Part shown: positions 24,533 to 34,500 of the stretch, piece after piece
Layout of the letters: each line of letters begins with the position of its first letter
Numbering within the stretch: position 1 is the first letter of the stretch
Assembly: GCF_001625215.2 (NCBI RefSeq)
Contig: NC_030384.2
Span: forward strand, 45,728,390-45,792,389
Length of the DNA stretch: 64,000 bases
Direction: 5' to 3'
Source of the DNA: Daucus carota subsp. sativus
Taxonomy: Eukaryota > Streptophyta > Magnoliopsida > Apiales > Apiaceae
Program-made: the position numbers and the translations under genes
The notes under the pieces: model-generated
The model's database searches: none
The model's input: only the letters and a program-made list of their open reading frames with translations
What the model was told of the DNA's origin: nothing

Positions 24533-25100
24533 TTAGGGGCCGTTTGGTTCGAGTTAAGGTAACATAATGGAACTCAGGGAAACGAAGAGATGGGAAAAGA
24601 ATGATGCTGAATTGTATTATCTGTTTGGTTTTGATCCGGAAACGGAATAAAAAATTATATGATTATTCCTATATTTGATTTTTAAATATTAAATAATATC
24701 AAAAGAGTCAAATATATTTATCATTATAATTTGATATATTTTATTATTTAAAAATTTTATTAATTTTATAAATATCTTGACTTATAAATTATATTAAAAT
24801 TATTTTTAATATGTAAAAACTAAATTAAAATTTATTTTTGATCTTCAAATATATTTTACATATTATTTTTTAATGTTAATGATTTTTGAAATAAATTGTA
24901 ATTAAAAATAAAATAAGAATCAAGAAAGGGAAAAAAAATACCTGTGGGGGTGGGGAATGGATCAGGAGGGATTTGAGGTAAAGCTAAAACCAAAACAAAG
25001 GAAAGGGAATGACAGATTCATAAAACAAACAATAACAAGGGAATGAAACGGGTTGTTTCCCTTCCCCTTTGTCAGTTATCCCTAACCAAACGGCCCCTTA
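24533..25100. mobile_element. Tourist-like (PIF/Harbinger) MITE
   Basis: A perfect 14 bp terminal inverted repeat, GGGGCCGTTTGGTT, bounds 24536..25097, flanked by TTA on both sides (24533..24535 and 25098..25100), the 3 bp target duplication of PIF/Harbinger elements. The interior of 562 bp is AT-rich and non-coding, with GGGAATG/CATTCCC-like words near each end. Confidence 0.75.
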
Positions 25101-25534
25101 ATTTATTTGTAGTATTTATTAGGTTCTGCAGCAGAATTGCATAAGCAAAAAATGTCAATATATATTTTAAAATTATTTTTGAACACACACAAAAATGAAA
25201 AAAACATGTATTTAGATATAGGCCCTAAAAATTTATGAAAAAACATCCAACTCAATTGTGGGATTGTGTGGCTAACCCCCGCCGTACGGACACATTTGAT
25301 GTTCGGTAATGTGTCCGTCTCACGCAGGGACGGCCATGGGCTGGGTATAATATTATATACCCGTCCTTAAAACATATTAAGGATACGGATCGCGCTCAAA
25401 AAAGAACTTGTCTTTTAAAATAAAATCGCAGTTGCAAAATTTTTTTTTGCTACCATACCGTCCGCCCGAGCACCCTGGTTACTTTTGAAAATTGGGAAAA
25501 AAATGGTCACATTGGTAAGTTTTTTTTCAGGGTG
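25101..25534. other. Intergenic with second hairpin
   Basis: Contains a perfect 11 bp stem, ACGGACACATT (25286..25296) and AATGTGTCCGT (25308..25318), followed by CTCACGCAGGGACGGCCA. No gene. The region ends at the left target duplication of the Copia element. Confidence 0.5.
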
Positions 25535-25539
25535 GTTAA

Positions 25540-25831
25540 TGTTAGATTCTGAAGCTTTAGCTCATTCAACCAAAAGAAAACTTGTATGAAACCATTACTG
25601 TAGAGAGAGTTTACACAAGAACTAAAAACTGTATTGTAAAAATAAAGTCTGTACACTGCTGCTATATTTATATACAAACTGAAATCTAGAAGTTTCTAAT
25701 CTCTAAGACTAACAACTTGTAACTAACTTTTAGACTTAGTGGCTGAGCTGTTATGACAGTTGTCATGACAGTTGTCTCCACTCTGTTCAGCTAACTTGTC
25801 CTCAGTGTTACTGCAATGTAGTAGCTTAACA
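25540..25831 (-). repeat. 3' LTR of the Copia element
   Basis: 292 bp, matching the other copy without a visible difference. The gag-pol stop codon (25723..25725) lies inside this LTR, so the last 36 or so residues of the polyprotein are encoded by LTR sequence. Confidence 0.95.
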
Positions 25832-28800
25832 TCCCCCCTCAAGTTAGGTGTTTGAAGCATGTTGCAAACTCCTAACTTGGACAGTAAGAATCGTAACTGA
25901 TAAGAAGGCAGAGCCTTGGTAAAAAGATCAGCTGGCTGTTCTGTAGTAGGTAAATGATGAGTAACAATAATCCCTTGCTTGATCTTCTGTCGAATAAGAT
26001 GGCAATCTATTTCGATATGTTTAGTGCGCTCATGAAATACGGCATTGGAAGCAATATGGAGTGCAGACTTATTATCACAGTACAGAGAAACCGGTTTGAG
26101 ATCAGGAATATGTAACTCTGAGCATAAGGACAGTAGCCAGGTTATCTCACAACAAGCATCTGCCATAGCTCGATACTCAGATTCTGCGGAAGAACGTGAC
26201 ACAGTGTGTTGCTTTTTACACTTCCAGGAGACAAGAGAAGATCCTAAAGTAACACAGAAACCAGTGATAGATTGTCTTGTAGATTTACAGCTGCCCCAAT
26301 CAGCATCTGAGTACACTCGTAAATTAAAGGAAGATTTTCTAGGAAAGAAAATGCCCTGACCACTCGTAAGTTTGATGTACTTGACAAGTTTCAGAGCAGC
26401 AAGCCAATGTATCTGTTGGGGAGCATGCATAAATTGAGCTAGAACATGTACTGAGTATGATAAATCAGGACGTGTAATAGTCAAATAAATGAGACGTCCA
26501 ATGAGCCTCCTATAAGCAGTGATGTTGGTAAGTAATGGAGAATCAGATTCTGCAGTAAGATTGTGATTCTGTTCAATGGGGACATTACTTGGTTTTGCCT
26601 CCATATAACCAACATCCTTTAAAATATCCTGAGAATATTTGTTCTGATGAAGATAGATACCAGCAGCTGTTCTGTGTACTTCAATGCCCAAGAAATACTT
26701 TAGTGGTCCTAAGTCTTTGATTTTGAACTTAGTGGCCAGAAAAGCAGTAACTTGAGACATCAGGTCAGAATCATTTCCAGTTAAGACCATATCATCAACA
26801 TAGACTAATAGGATGGCTATCTTTGACCCTTGCTTGATGACAAATAAGCTAGAATCACTAAATGTTTGAGAAAATCCAAACTGTAACAGTGCATCTGACA
26901 GAGTATCAAACCATTCTCTGGGTGCTTGACGCAGCCCATAGAGAGATTTGATAAGTTTGCACACTAAATGAGCACCTGGAAATTGCTTTAAGACAGAATC
27001 AGGAATATGATATCCAGGAGGGACTTCCATAAACACTTCCTCATGTAATGACCCATGCAGAAAAGCATTAGTAACATCTAGCTGTGTAATAGCCCAATTC
27101 TGCATAGCTGCTAAGGCCAAGACAACTCTGAAAGTAGTCATTTTTGCTACTGGAGCAAATGTGTCAAAAAAATCCAACCCCTCAGTCTGAGTAAACCCCT
27201 TGGCAACTAGTCTGGCCTTATACCTATCTACCTTCCCATCTGGCAGATACTTTACTTTGTATATCCAGCGACAGCCTACTACACTCTTATTGGCAGGTAG
27301 TGGTTCAATAGACCAAGTGTGATTTGCATCTAAGGCAGCCAACTCAACATCCATAGCAGTGCACCATTCAGGTGATTGAATTGCTTGATTGTAGGTGTGT
27401 GGTTCTACAATCTTTTCAGTAGTTGAAACAGAGTGGACAAATGAAGTTGGAAGACCAGTATAGTCATTATACTTGACTGGAACAACTCTGTTTCTTACAG
27501 GTCTAGTAGGAGGCACAGGTGCACTTATATCTTCACTGCTTGAAGCAGGAGAGGAGTCTAAAGTACTTGATGGTGGAGAAATTTCAGGTTGACTAGTGAC
27601 AGCTGGTGTGGCAGTAATAGGATCAGACTCATATGTATGATAAGACATGTCTGAGAAAGTAGGAAGAATAGGTGGGGCATGTATAGTTTGAAAGGGAAAC
27701 TCTGTCTCAAAAAACTTAACATCTCTAGAGATAAACACTTGTCTGGTGGACAGATTGAGTATTTTGTATCCCTTCTTAGCATAAGGATAACCCAGAAACA
27801 CTCCTTTGACACTTCTAGGTGCAAATTTATCTGAGGACTGAGGTAATACTGTGGCAAAACATAAACAACCAAATACTCGAAGTAAAGAGTAGTCAGGTTG
27901 TTTATGAAATAACATTTCATAAGGTGATTTTCCATCAAGTAAAGGTGTTGGAGTTCTGTTTATCAAATAACAGGCAGCAAGAACACAATCTCCCCATAAG
28001 GTAAGTGGCAGATTAACATGAAAACGAAGTGCACGTGCCACATTTAAGAGATGCCTATGTCTTCTCTCAACAATTCCGTTTTGTTGAGGAGAATAGGAAC
28101 AAGTGGTCTGATGAATGATACCAGTACCAGAGAAAAGAGTTTGTACTTTAGAGTTAACAAACTCTGAACCATTATCTGATCTAAACACCTTAATAGTCTT
28201 ATCAAATTGAGTTTTAATGCAAGCAATAAACTCAGAAAGAATTGAATGCACAACAGACTTATCAGTAAGCAAAAATAGCCATGATGCTCTGGATTTATCA
28301 TCCACTAGAGTAAGAAAATATCGACAATTGCCATGAGTTTTTGTTCTATATGGACCCCAAAGATCCATATGAACCAAATCAAACACATCAACACTACTAG
28401 AATCACTTATAGGAAACGGCTGTCTAGCTTGTTTAGACAAGAAACAGCTATCACACACAGAAGACAAATTGTTTTTACAAGCAAAAGGAAACAATCTAAG
28501 GATCTTTTCAGACACATGACCAGTTCTGGCATGCCAGAGGTCAGCTGACACAGCAGAGTAAGCAACATGAGCTCTGTGTATGGTAGAATGAGAGTTGACA
28601 GAGCTTAAGATGTAGAGTCCATGAACATTTCTACCAATCTCGAGGTCCCTCATCAAGGTAGGGTCCTGGAGACAGCATTTGTCATGAGAAAACACAACAG
28701 ATTTGTGAGTAGAAGTAGTGAGGAATTTTGTGATAGAAAGCAAGTTATACTTAAAAGTTGGAACACACAAAACATTGTGTAGACTAACATGTGTTGAAAG

Positions 28801-30153
28801 ATTAATAGACCCTTTGTGAGTGATAACAGCAGTTTCACCATTTGGTAAACAAAGCACAGAGTTACAAGCAGTAACATTGTGCAAAAGATGAAGATGTGGT
28901 GTGACATGATCTGTGGCACCCGTGTCTATTATCCAGTCAGTAATTGCAGAAGTAGTAGCATTTACAGGACTAGCAAAGTGTAGTGTTATACCTGCAAACT
29001 GAGTGCTATTGATCAAGGGAACACTGGATGAACTGGATGAAGGATCAGTAGGAGCAGAATAAGTGGCCTTAAGAGAGCTTTGAATCATCTGCATTAACTG
29101 CTTGCACTGTCCTTCAGAGAAATTAGCAGATGAAGAATCAACAGAGATAGCACCTGTGTCCTGCTGAGTACTTGAGGTTTGAACCTGAGCAACAACAGAA
29201 TTCTTTGAGGACAACATTTTTGGCTTTGGCTTAGGCTTACCATGCAACTTGTGCCATTCAGGATAACCATGGATACAGAAACATTTGTCTTTTGTATGTC
29301 CTTGCATATGACAATAGTCACAATAGACAGGAGGATCATTTTGTCCTTTCTTGGCAGATTTCTGAAAAGCAAGGCGAGTTTTGACTGATAGTGCCACATT
29401 ATCAGAAGTCACATGAGATTGTCCAGTTATCTCTCTTTGATTCTCTTCTTGCAAAAGCATAGAATAACATTGACTCAGTGAAGGAAGAGGCTTCATGAGA
29501 AGAATCTGACCTCGTATAGCAGTAAAACTATCACAGAGTCCCATCAAGAATTGTGTCAAATGTATATTCTGATCACTGAGATCCAGGTTATTGTTGACAT
29601 TGCATGTGCATTTTCCACAAGTACAGCGAGAATTTACCACAATACTGTCCAATTCATCAAGAAGAGACTTGAATTTAGTGAAATAAGCTGTAACTGACAT
29701 TGTGCCTTGAGTAAGATGTGAAATCTCCTTTCGCAAGTTGAACACCTTTGGAACATTTGTCTGAGCATACCTGACTTGAAGTTCATCCCATATGAGTTTA
29801 GCTGATCTCATATACACAATACTGCCTTTGATAGTGCTTGAAACTGAGTTGAACAACCAGGACGTTATCATATTGTTACACCTAATCCAGTGCACATACA
29901 GAGGTGAATTGGATGCAGGTTGAACATACGTTCCATCAACAAATCCAATCTTAAACTTGGAAGAAAGTGCAATTTCCATAGATCTTTGCCATTGTCCATA
30001 GTTATTTTCAGTAAGAATCTCAGTTGTGAGCACAAGACCTGGATTATCCGAAGGATGCAGATAATATGGATGATTAACATCCAATAGAGTAACATTGGAA
30101 GTAGATCCCAGAGTAGCAGATGCATATGATGCAGATGTCATTGTATCAAACAC
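25723..30153 (-). CDS. Copia gag-pol polyprotein, 1476 residues, intact
   Basis: One open frame encodes all Copia proteins in order. Gag with DNPGLVL and NNYGQWQRSM lies at about residues 38-60, then a CCHC zinc knuckle (CDYCHMQGHTKDKC, about 278-291). The aspartic protease motif DTGATDH is at about 410. The integrase has its HHCC domain at about 540-575 and a core with D near 595, D in RSDNGSEF near 659 and E in QQNGIVERR near 695. Reverse transcriptase follows (about 940-1190) with YVDDMV near 1118. RNase H comes last (about 1290-1430) with SDADWG, SSAESEYRA and YCDNKSA. Integrase before RT is the Copia order. The ATG at 30153 is 252 nt inside the primer-binding site. The polypurine tract is translated within the C-terminal region, and the stop lies in the 3' LTR. 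No frameshift or premature stop was found, so it could be active. Confidence 0.96.
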   Translation of the reverse strand: MFDTMTSASYASATLGSTSNVTLLDVNHPYYLHPSDNPGLVLTTEILTENNYGQWQRSMEIALSSKFKIGFVDGTYVQPASNSPLYVHWIRCNNMITSWLFNSVSSTIKGSIVYMRSAKLIWDELQVRYAQTNVPKVFNLRKEISHLTQGTMSVTAYFTKFKSLLDELDSIVVNSRCTCGKCTCNVNNNLDLSDQNIHLTQFLMGLCDSFTAIRGQILLMKPLPSLSQCYSMLLQEENQREITGQSHVTSDNVALSVKTRLAFQKSAKKGQNDPPVYCDYCHMQGHTKDKCFCIHGYPEWHKLHGKPKPKPKMLSSKNSVVAQVQTSSTQQDTGAISVDSSSANFSEGQCKQLMQMIQSSLKATYSAPTDPSSSSSSVPLINSTQFAGITLHFASPVNATTSAITDWIIDTGATDHVTPHLHLLHNVTACNSVLCLPNGETAVITHKGSINLSTHVSLHNVLCVPTFKYNLLSITKFLTTSTHKSVVFSHDKCCLQDPTLMRDLEIGRNVHGLYILSSVNSHSTIHRAHVAYSAVSADLWHARTGHVSEKILRLFPFACKNNLSSVCDSCFLSKQARQPFPISDSSSVDVFDLVHMDLWGPYRTKTHGNCRYFLTLVDDKSRASWLFLLTDKSVVHSILSEFIACIKTQFDKTIKVFRSDNGSEFVNSKVQTLFSGTGIIHQTTCSYSPQQNGIVERRHRHLLNVARALRFHVNLPLTLWGDCVLAACYLINRTPTPLLDGKSPYEMLFHKQPDYSLLRVFGCLCFATVLPQSSDKFAPRSVKGVFLGYPYAKKGYKILNLSTRQVFISRDVKFFETEFPFQTIHAPPILPTFSDMSYHTYESDPITATPAVTSQPEISPPSSTLDSSPASSSEDISAPVPPTRPVRNRVVPVKYNDYTGLPTSFVHSVSTTEKIVEPHTYNQAIQSPEWCTAMDVELAALDANHTWSIEPLPANKSVVGCRWIYKVKYLPDGKVDRYKARLVAKGFTQTEGLDFFDTFAPVAKMTTFRVVLALAAMQNWAITQLDVTNAFLHGSLHEEVFMEVPPGYHIPDSVLKQFPGAHLVCKLIKSLYGLRQAPREWFDTLSDALLQFGFSQTFSDSSLFVIKQGSKIAILLVYVDDMVLTGNDSDLMSQVTAFLATKFKIKDLGPLKYFLGIEVHRTAAGIYLHQNKYSQDILKDVGYMEAKPSNVPIEQNHNLTAESDSPLLTNITAYRRLIGRLIYLTITRPDLSYSVHVLAQFMHAPQQIHWLAALKLVKYIKLTSGQGIFFPRKSSFNLRVYSDADWGSCKSTRQSITGFCVTLGSSLVSWKCKKQHTVSRSSAESEYRAMADACCEITWLLSLCSELHIPDLKPVSLYCDNKSALHIASNAVFHERTKHIEIDCHLIRQKIKQGIIVTHHLPTTEQPADLFTKALPSYQLRFLLSKLGVCNMLQTPNLRGDVKLLHCSNTEDKLAEQSGDNCHDNCHNSSATKSKS

Positions 30154-30416
30154 TTAAGAGGCACAGAGAACTCAATATACAGAGTAATTGTAAGCAGCAC
30201 ACTTCACACAGAAATTCAACTGAAACTCAATTGAATCTATTCACACAAGAAATCACACAAGAAACTGACGAATAACAAATCAAAGAAACTGTTGAAGATC
30301 AAGAAACAAATGCGAAGAAACAATGCGGAGAAACGTGAGAGCTTATCTTGACGATCGAGAGCAAAGCTTTGGAACCAGAAGATCGATAAGAACAATCACC
30401 ATACGCTCTGATACCA

Positions 30417-30708
30417 TGTTAGATTCTGAAGCTTTAGCTCATTCAACCAAAAGAAAACTTGTATGAAACCATTACTGTAGAGAGAGTTTACACAAGAACT
30501 AAAAACTGTATTGTAAAAATAAAGTCTGTACACTGCTGCTATATTTATATACAAACTGAAATCTAGAAGTTTCTAATCTCTAAGACTAACAACTTGTAAC
30601 TAACTTTTAGACTTAGTGGCTGAGCTGTTATGACAGTTGTCATGACAGTTGTCTCCACTCTGTTCAGCTAACTTGTCCTCAGTGTTACTGCAATGTAGTA
30701 GCTTAACA
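30417..30708 (-). repeat. 5' LTR of the Copia element
   Basis: 292 bp copy at the promoter end of the minus-strand element; the TATA-like box is at about 30540..30551. The primer-binding site abuts its inner edge with no spacer. Confidence 0.95.
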
Positions 30709-30713
30709 GTTAA

Positions 30714-31570
30714 AAATGTGAAGAAGTCAGAATTAGTTAGAGTAATACTCCGTAGTTAGTCATCAGATTATGTTAATTTAATGGCGGCGCTTTTTATTGA
30801 TTTCAACGCGGTGTTAGTGAGGACGATTTGCACAACTTGCTTAATTTTGATTATGAGTTTGTGTGTGAACGTAGTTATTAACAATGGTCGTAGGTAATAA
30901 TTGTTGGGTCTAGTTCTGTGGCAGTTGTATGTCACTGTTTAATTAACCTATAGATTTTGAGTGGTTTGATAAATATCTAACGGTCAAGATCATATTAAAA
31001 TTTTAATCCCCAATGCTAAAAAAATTGAACATGTTAAAATTTTAATATGATTTTGTCCGCCGAATATTAATGGAAGATCCAAAACACACAACATATGTGT
31101 TACAGTACTTAACTGCTCCACAGTTATTAATGGCTGTGGACCATTAGCCATAATTGTTAAGTTTGAACTTCAAAAGTAAACTTTGTACAAAGAGAGCCGT
31201 CACAGAGAGCATGACATTCGAGTTAAGTTTGCAACTCAAATTTTTTAACGTACATTAAAATAGTAATATTTAAATATGGTTTGAACTTCTTCAAAGGTAA
31301 ATATGGTTTGAACTTCTTCACCTGAATCAGAATTTCTTAACTTTATACTTGAGTTTTTTTATTCATTTCAAATTTTTTTGCATCTCAGTTGCTTATTCAG
31401 CTCTCTTAGACTACGTTTTATTCCTGCTACTACCCGTAGAAAGATATTCAAAGAGTATTTGAATTTTGAAGTGTTCAAATGGATGACCATCCCTTTTCAG
31501 ATAATTTATGTATAAATACACACACACCATGTTATTACCTCTTTTATACTCTGAATAGACTTTCTAAACA
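30714..31570. other. Intergenic, promoter side of the GMC fusion gene
   Basis: AT-rich, with a short 22 bp direct repeat containing ATATGGTTTGAACTTCTTC around 31274..31322. A TATA box (TATAAATA, 31511..31518) lies 53 bp upstream of the GMC gene start. No other gene is seen. Confidence 0.5.
31511..31518 (+). promoter_or_regulatory. TATA box of the GMC/hydrolase fusion gene
   Basis: A perfect TATAAATA on the coding strand, 53 bp before the ATG at 31571, implying a leader of about 20-30 nt. Confidence 0.6.
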
Positions 31571-34500
31571 ATGATGAGTGGTGAAGGAGATGGTTATGAT
31601 GTGGTTGTTGTGGGCTCTGGATATGGCGGCTCTGTGGCAGCTTGTCGCTTGTCAATGGCGGGATTGAAGGTCTGTTTGGTGGAGAAAGGCCGGAGATGGG
31701 AAGCTCGTGATTTTCCAACCGACAGTTTTCAGATGCTTTCAGCTTGCAGGTTTGAAAAAAAGAACTTAGGAGTCAGCTTTGGTCCCAAAGATGCACTGTT
31801 TCAGGTTCTTTGTGTACTGTTTAATCTGTCATTTAATAAGAGTTGGCATAAAAAATTATCAACTGATCTTGTATTTGGCCTTTTTCTATATTTTATAAAA
31901 TAGATATCTGAAGACAGAGACTCCGTAGCGGCTGTGGCGTGTGGGCTTGGTGGAGGTTCATTAGTCAATGCAGGAGTGATCACACCAACTCCGGTTCGTG
32001 CAAGAAGGAATCTGAAATGGCCAAAAGAATGGGAGAGAGATTGGGAAATGTATGAAGCATCAGCTTCAGCCATGTTACGAGCTCAAAGTGTTCCGACCAA
32101 ATTTCCAAATGCCAGAATTATGGAAGACGTGATTGGAGATGAGTTCGTGGAAAGTACAGATGGTCCGCTGAAACTGAGCATAAACTTTGATGCAGAGAAA
32201 CAATCATCTCAACTGGATGCTTGTTTAGCTTGTGGCAATTGCCTTTCTGGCTGTCCTTATAATGCCAAAAATTCTACTGATAAAAATTATATACATACAG
32301 CTATTCAGGTTAACAAAATGCATATGCCCGTCTTCTAAGCAAGTTGGTAGTGTACTTTTAAGGATCTCAATATATATTTTTCTCTTTTGGTGCGATGCAG
32401 AAAGGATGTGCTATAAAAACAGGATGTCAAGTTCAGTACGTGGTAGAGAACTCCGACAGTAGAAACAGAAGGCGGTGGCTGGTGTTCTTTAATGAGATTG
32501 ACAATGTGGAATGTGATTTTGTGGTCCTCTCAGGTGAGTTATATTAAGACTAGGTTCAATTGGTTGCTGGATGTTGGGAGCGCTGACTGTAAATTCAACA
32601 TCATTTTTTCAAATTATATGCTGCTGTGTTTTTGCAGCTGGAGTCTTTGGCACAACAGATATTTTGTTTCAGTCAGAACTGAGAGGATTAAAACTTTCTG
32701 ATATGCTGGGTTCAGGGCTAAGTTGTAATGGAAACAATGTTGCTTATCTTGCTGGAAGCGCAGCACCCTTGAGTGCCTCTGGTTTAGATAGAAAGCAGTT
32801 CTCAAAAGTATCGTTTCAAGAACGTCCTGGACCTGCCATTTCCTCCTCCTACACTAATTCTTTAGGATTTACAATTCAGGTTTGAGGTTCCCCTGAATGC
32901 CATCCACCATCTATCTCATATCTTTATGCATTAGTCTTGTTCATCAAATAGACTGCGACTTGGGTTCCTGTGCACAGATTACATAATAAAGATTACAAAT
33001 TTTTTCTTTCCACAGAGTGCAGTGCTTCCAGCCCCTTATGTTGACCTACTGTTTAAAGGGATTACAACATATGGTTGGCCACCTGGCTATGGGATTCTAT
33101 ATGGACTCATTGACAAAGTAAAGTATATTCTAGGCATGAAGAACTGCCAGGGTATGATTCTTAATGTTATGGGATATGATGAGAGTGATGGGAAAATCAC
33201 ATTTGAAAAGGATACAAATAAGATCAGTTTTCAATCACCACAAGATCCTTTACTACCGCGAAAAATCAAATCCCTGCAGAGGCTTAGTAAAAAATTAGGT
33301 GGAATTCTTTACATGTCAAAGTATCGGAGTACCTCTGTCCATCTTTTAGGTGGTTGCAATGCATCAAAAGATCCTTCAACTGGTGTTTGCAATACTAACG
33401 GTCAAGTGTTTGATTCAAATGTTCACGACACTGTGCATGCTGGTCTCTATGTCTGTGATGCCTCCTTAATTCCTTGCTCTGTAGGCATTAATCCGTGTCT
33501 TACTATAGCTGCAGCCTCTGAACATGTAAGCAAGCATCTTGTGCAAGATGTTTTGAAGTACAAAAACCTAAATAGCGAAAAAAATAAAAATACAACTCTT
33601 TATCAAACCATTGATTCAGTGGGCTCTGAGACAACAGATGGAAGCCAAAGTTCATCTATCCTATTTACAGAAACCATGAGTGGGCATATAGGGGGGATGC
33701 CAATCACTGCTCATCTGAAAATAAAAATTAATAAGGAAACTTCTAAAGATGAACTTTCCCTTCTCAGAGGAAGCGTTGGTGGATATGTAGTATGTACAGC
33801 AATAGAGAAGGACAAATTACATGTTATAGATGGGAAAGTAGACATGTGTCAAGTTAATATCAAAAGTCCTTATACGCAATGCATGCACTATCGTCTCCTC
33901 CTTGCAGCTTCATCTGGTTCAAGGTTTGCTGAATTTTCTGGTTATAGATTTTAACTATGTTCTTTTTTTTGGATTTAACTATGTTCTTGTAAATAAGAAA
34001 ATCTCTGTCTCTTGATTGTAGATACATTTTGGAAGGAAGGAAAGTACTAAATCCATTTCTCCTTGGATTATATGTATTAAGAGAGTCCACAGAGCTGCAT
34101 GTAACACTCAAAAAAGTAAACAAGAATAGGACTGAGGACCAAGAATTACTAAATTTGGAAGGACTGCTTCATATTTCAGTGTTTGAGATCTTAAGGACTT
34201 TAGTCAGCATGAGAGGGCACAGTAAAGTGAAGTTCATATCTCTTCTTTTACAATCTTTCTTCAGAACTTACATATTACAGATACCACGTGGGGTTCACAA
34301 GGGCTTCACCACTTCAGAAATTTATGAAAGAACTTATCCAAGTAGCAGTTTGCTTGAAATCAAAACAGGTACACTCAAATTTATCATCCAAGTAGCAGTC
34401 GCGTCTAAGTTTTTCATTGTTTTGTACTGAACGTTTGAATGATGGCCTTTCTGGTAAAATTGCAGAAGACGGATTTATGATCAGTTGCAAGCAGTGGAAG

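Larger units (their letters stand above)
25535..30713 (-). mobile_element. Intact Copia LTR retrotransposon
   Basis: The complete element spans 25540..30708, flanked by perfect 5 bp target duplications GTTAA (25535..25539 and 30709..30713). LTRs of 292 bp each (25540..25831 and 30417..30708) begin TGTTAG, end CTTAACA, and appear identical base for base, indicating a very recent insertion. It reads on the minus strand. The primer-binding site is TGGTATCAGAGC (30405..30416), the perfect complement of initiator Met-tRNA, directly inside the 5' LTR. The polypurine tract AGGGGGGA lies at 25832..25839. Within each LTR are a TATA-like TATATAAATATA and a tandem 12 bp repeat of ATGACAGTTGTC (plus-strand reading; 25753..25776 in the 3' LTR), a likely promoter/enhancer. 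One uninterrupted gag-pol frame makes it potentially autonomous. Confidence 0.97.

Noticed and set aside
26045..30125. Several frames inside the Copia element on both strands
   Set aside because: Out-of-frame shadows of the single gag-pol frame.
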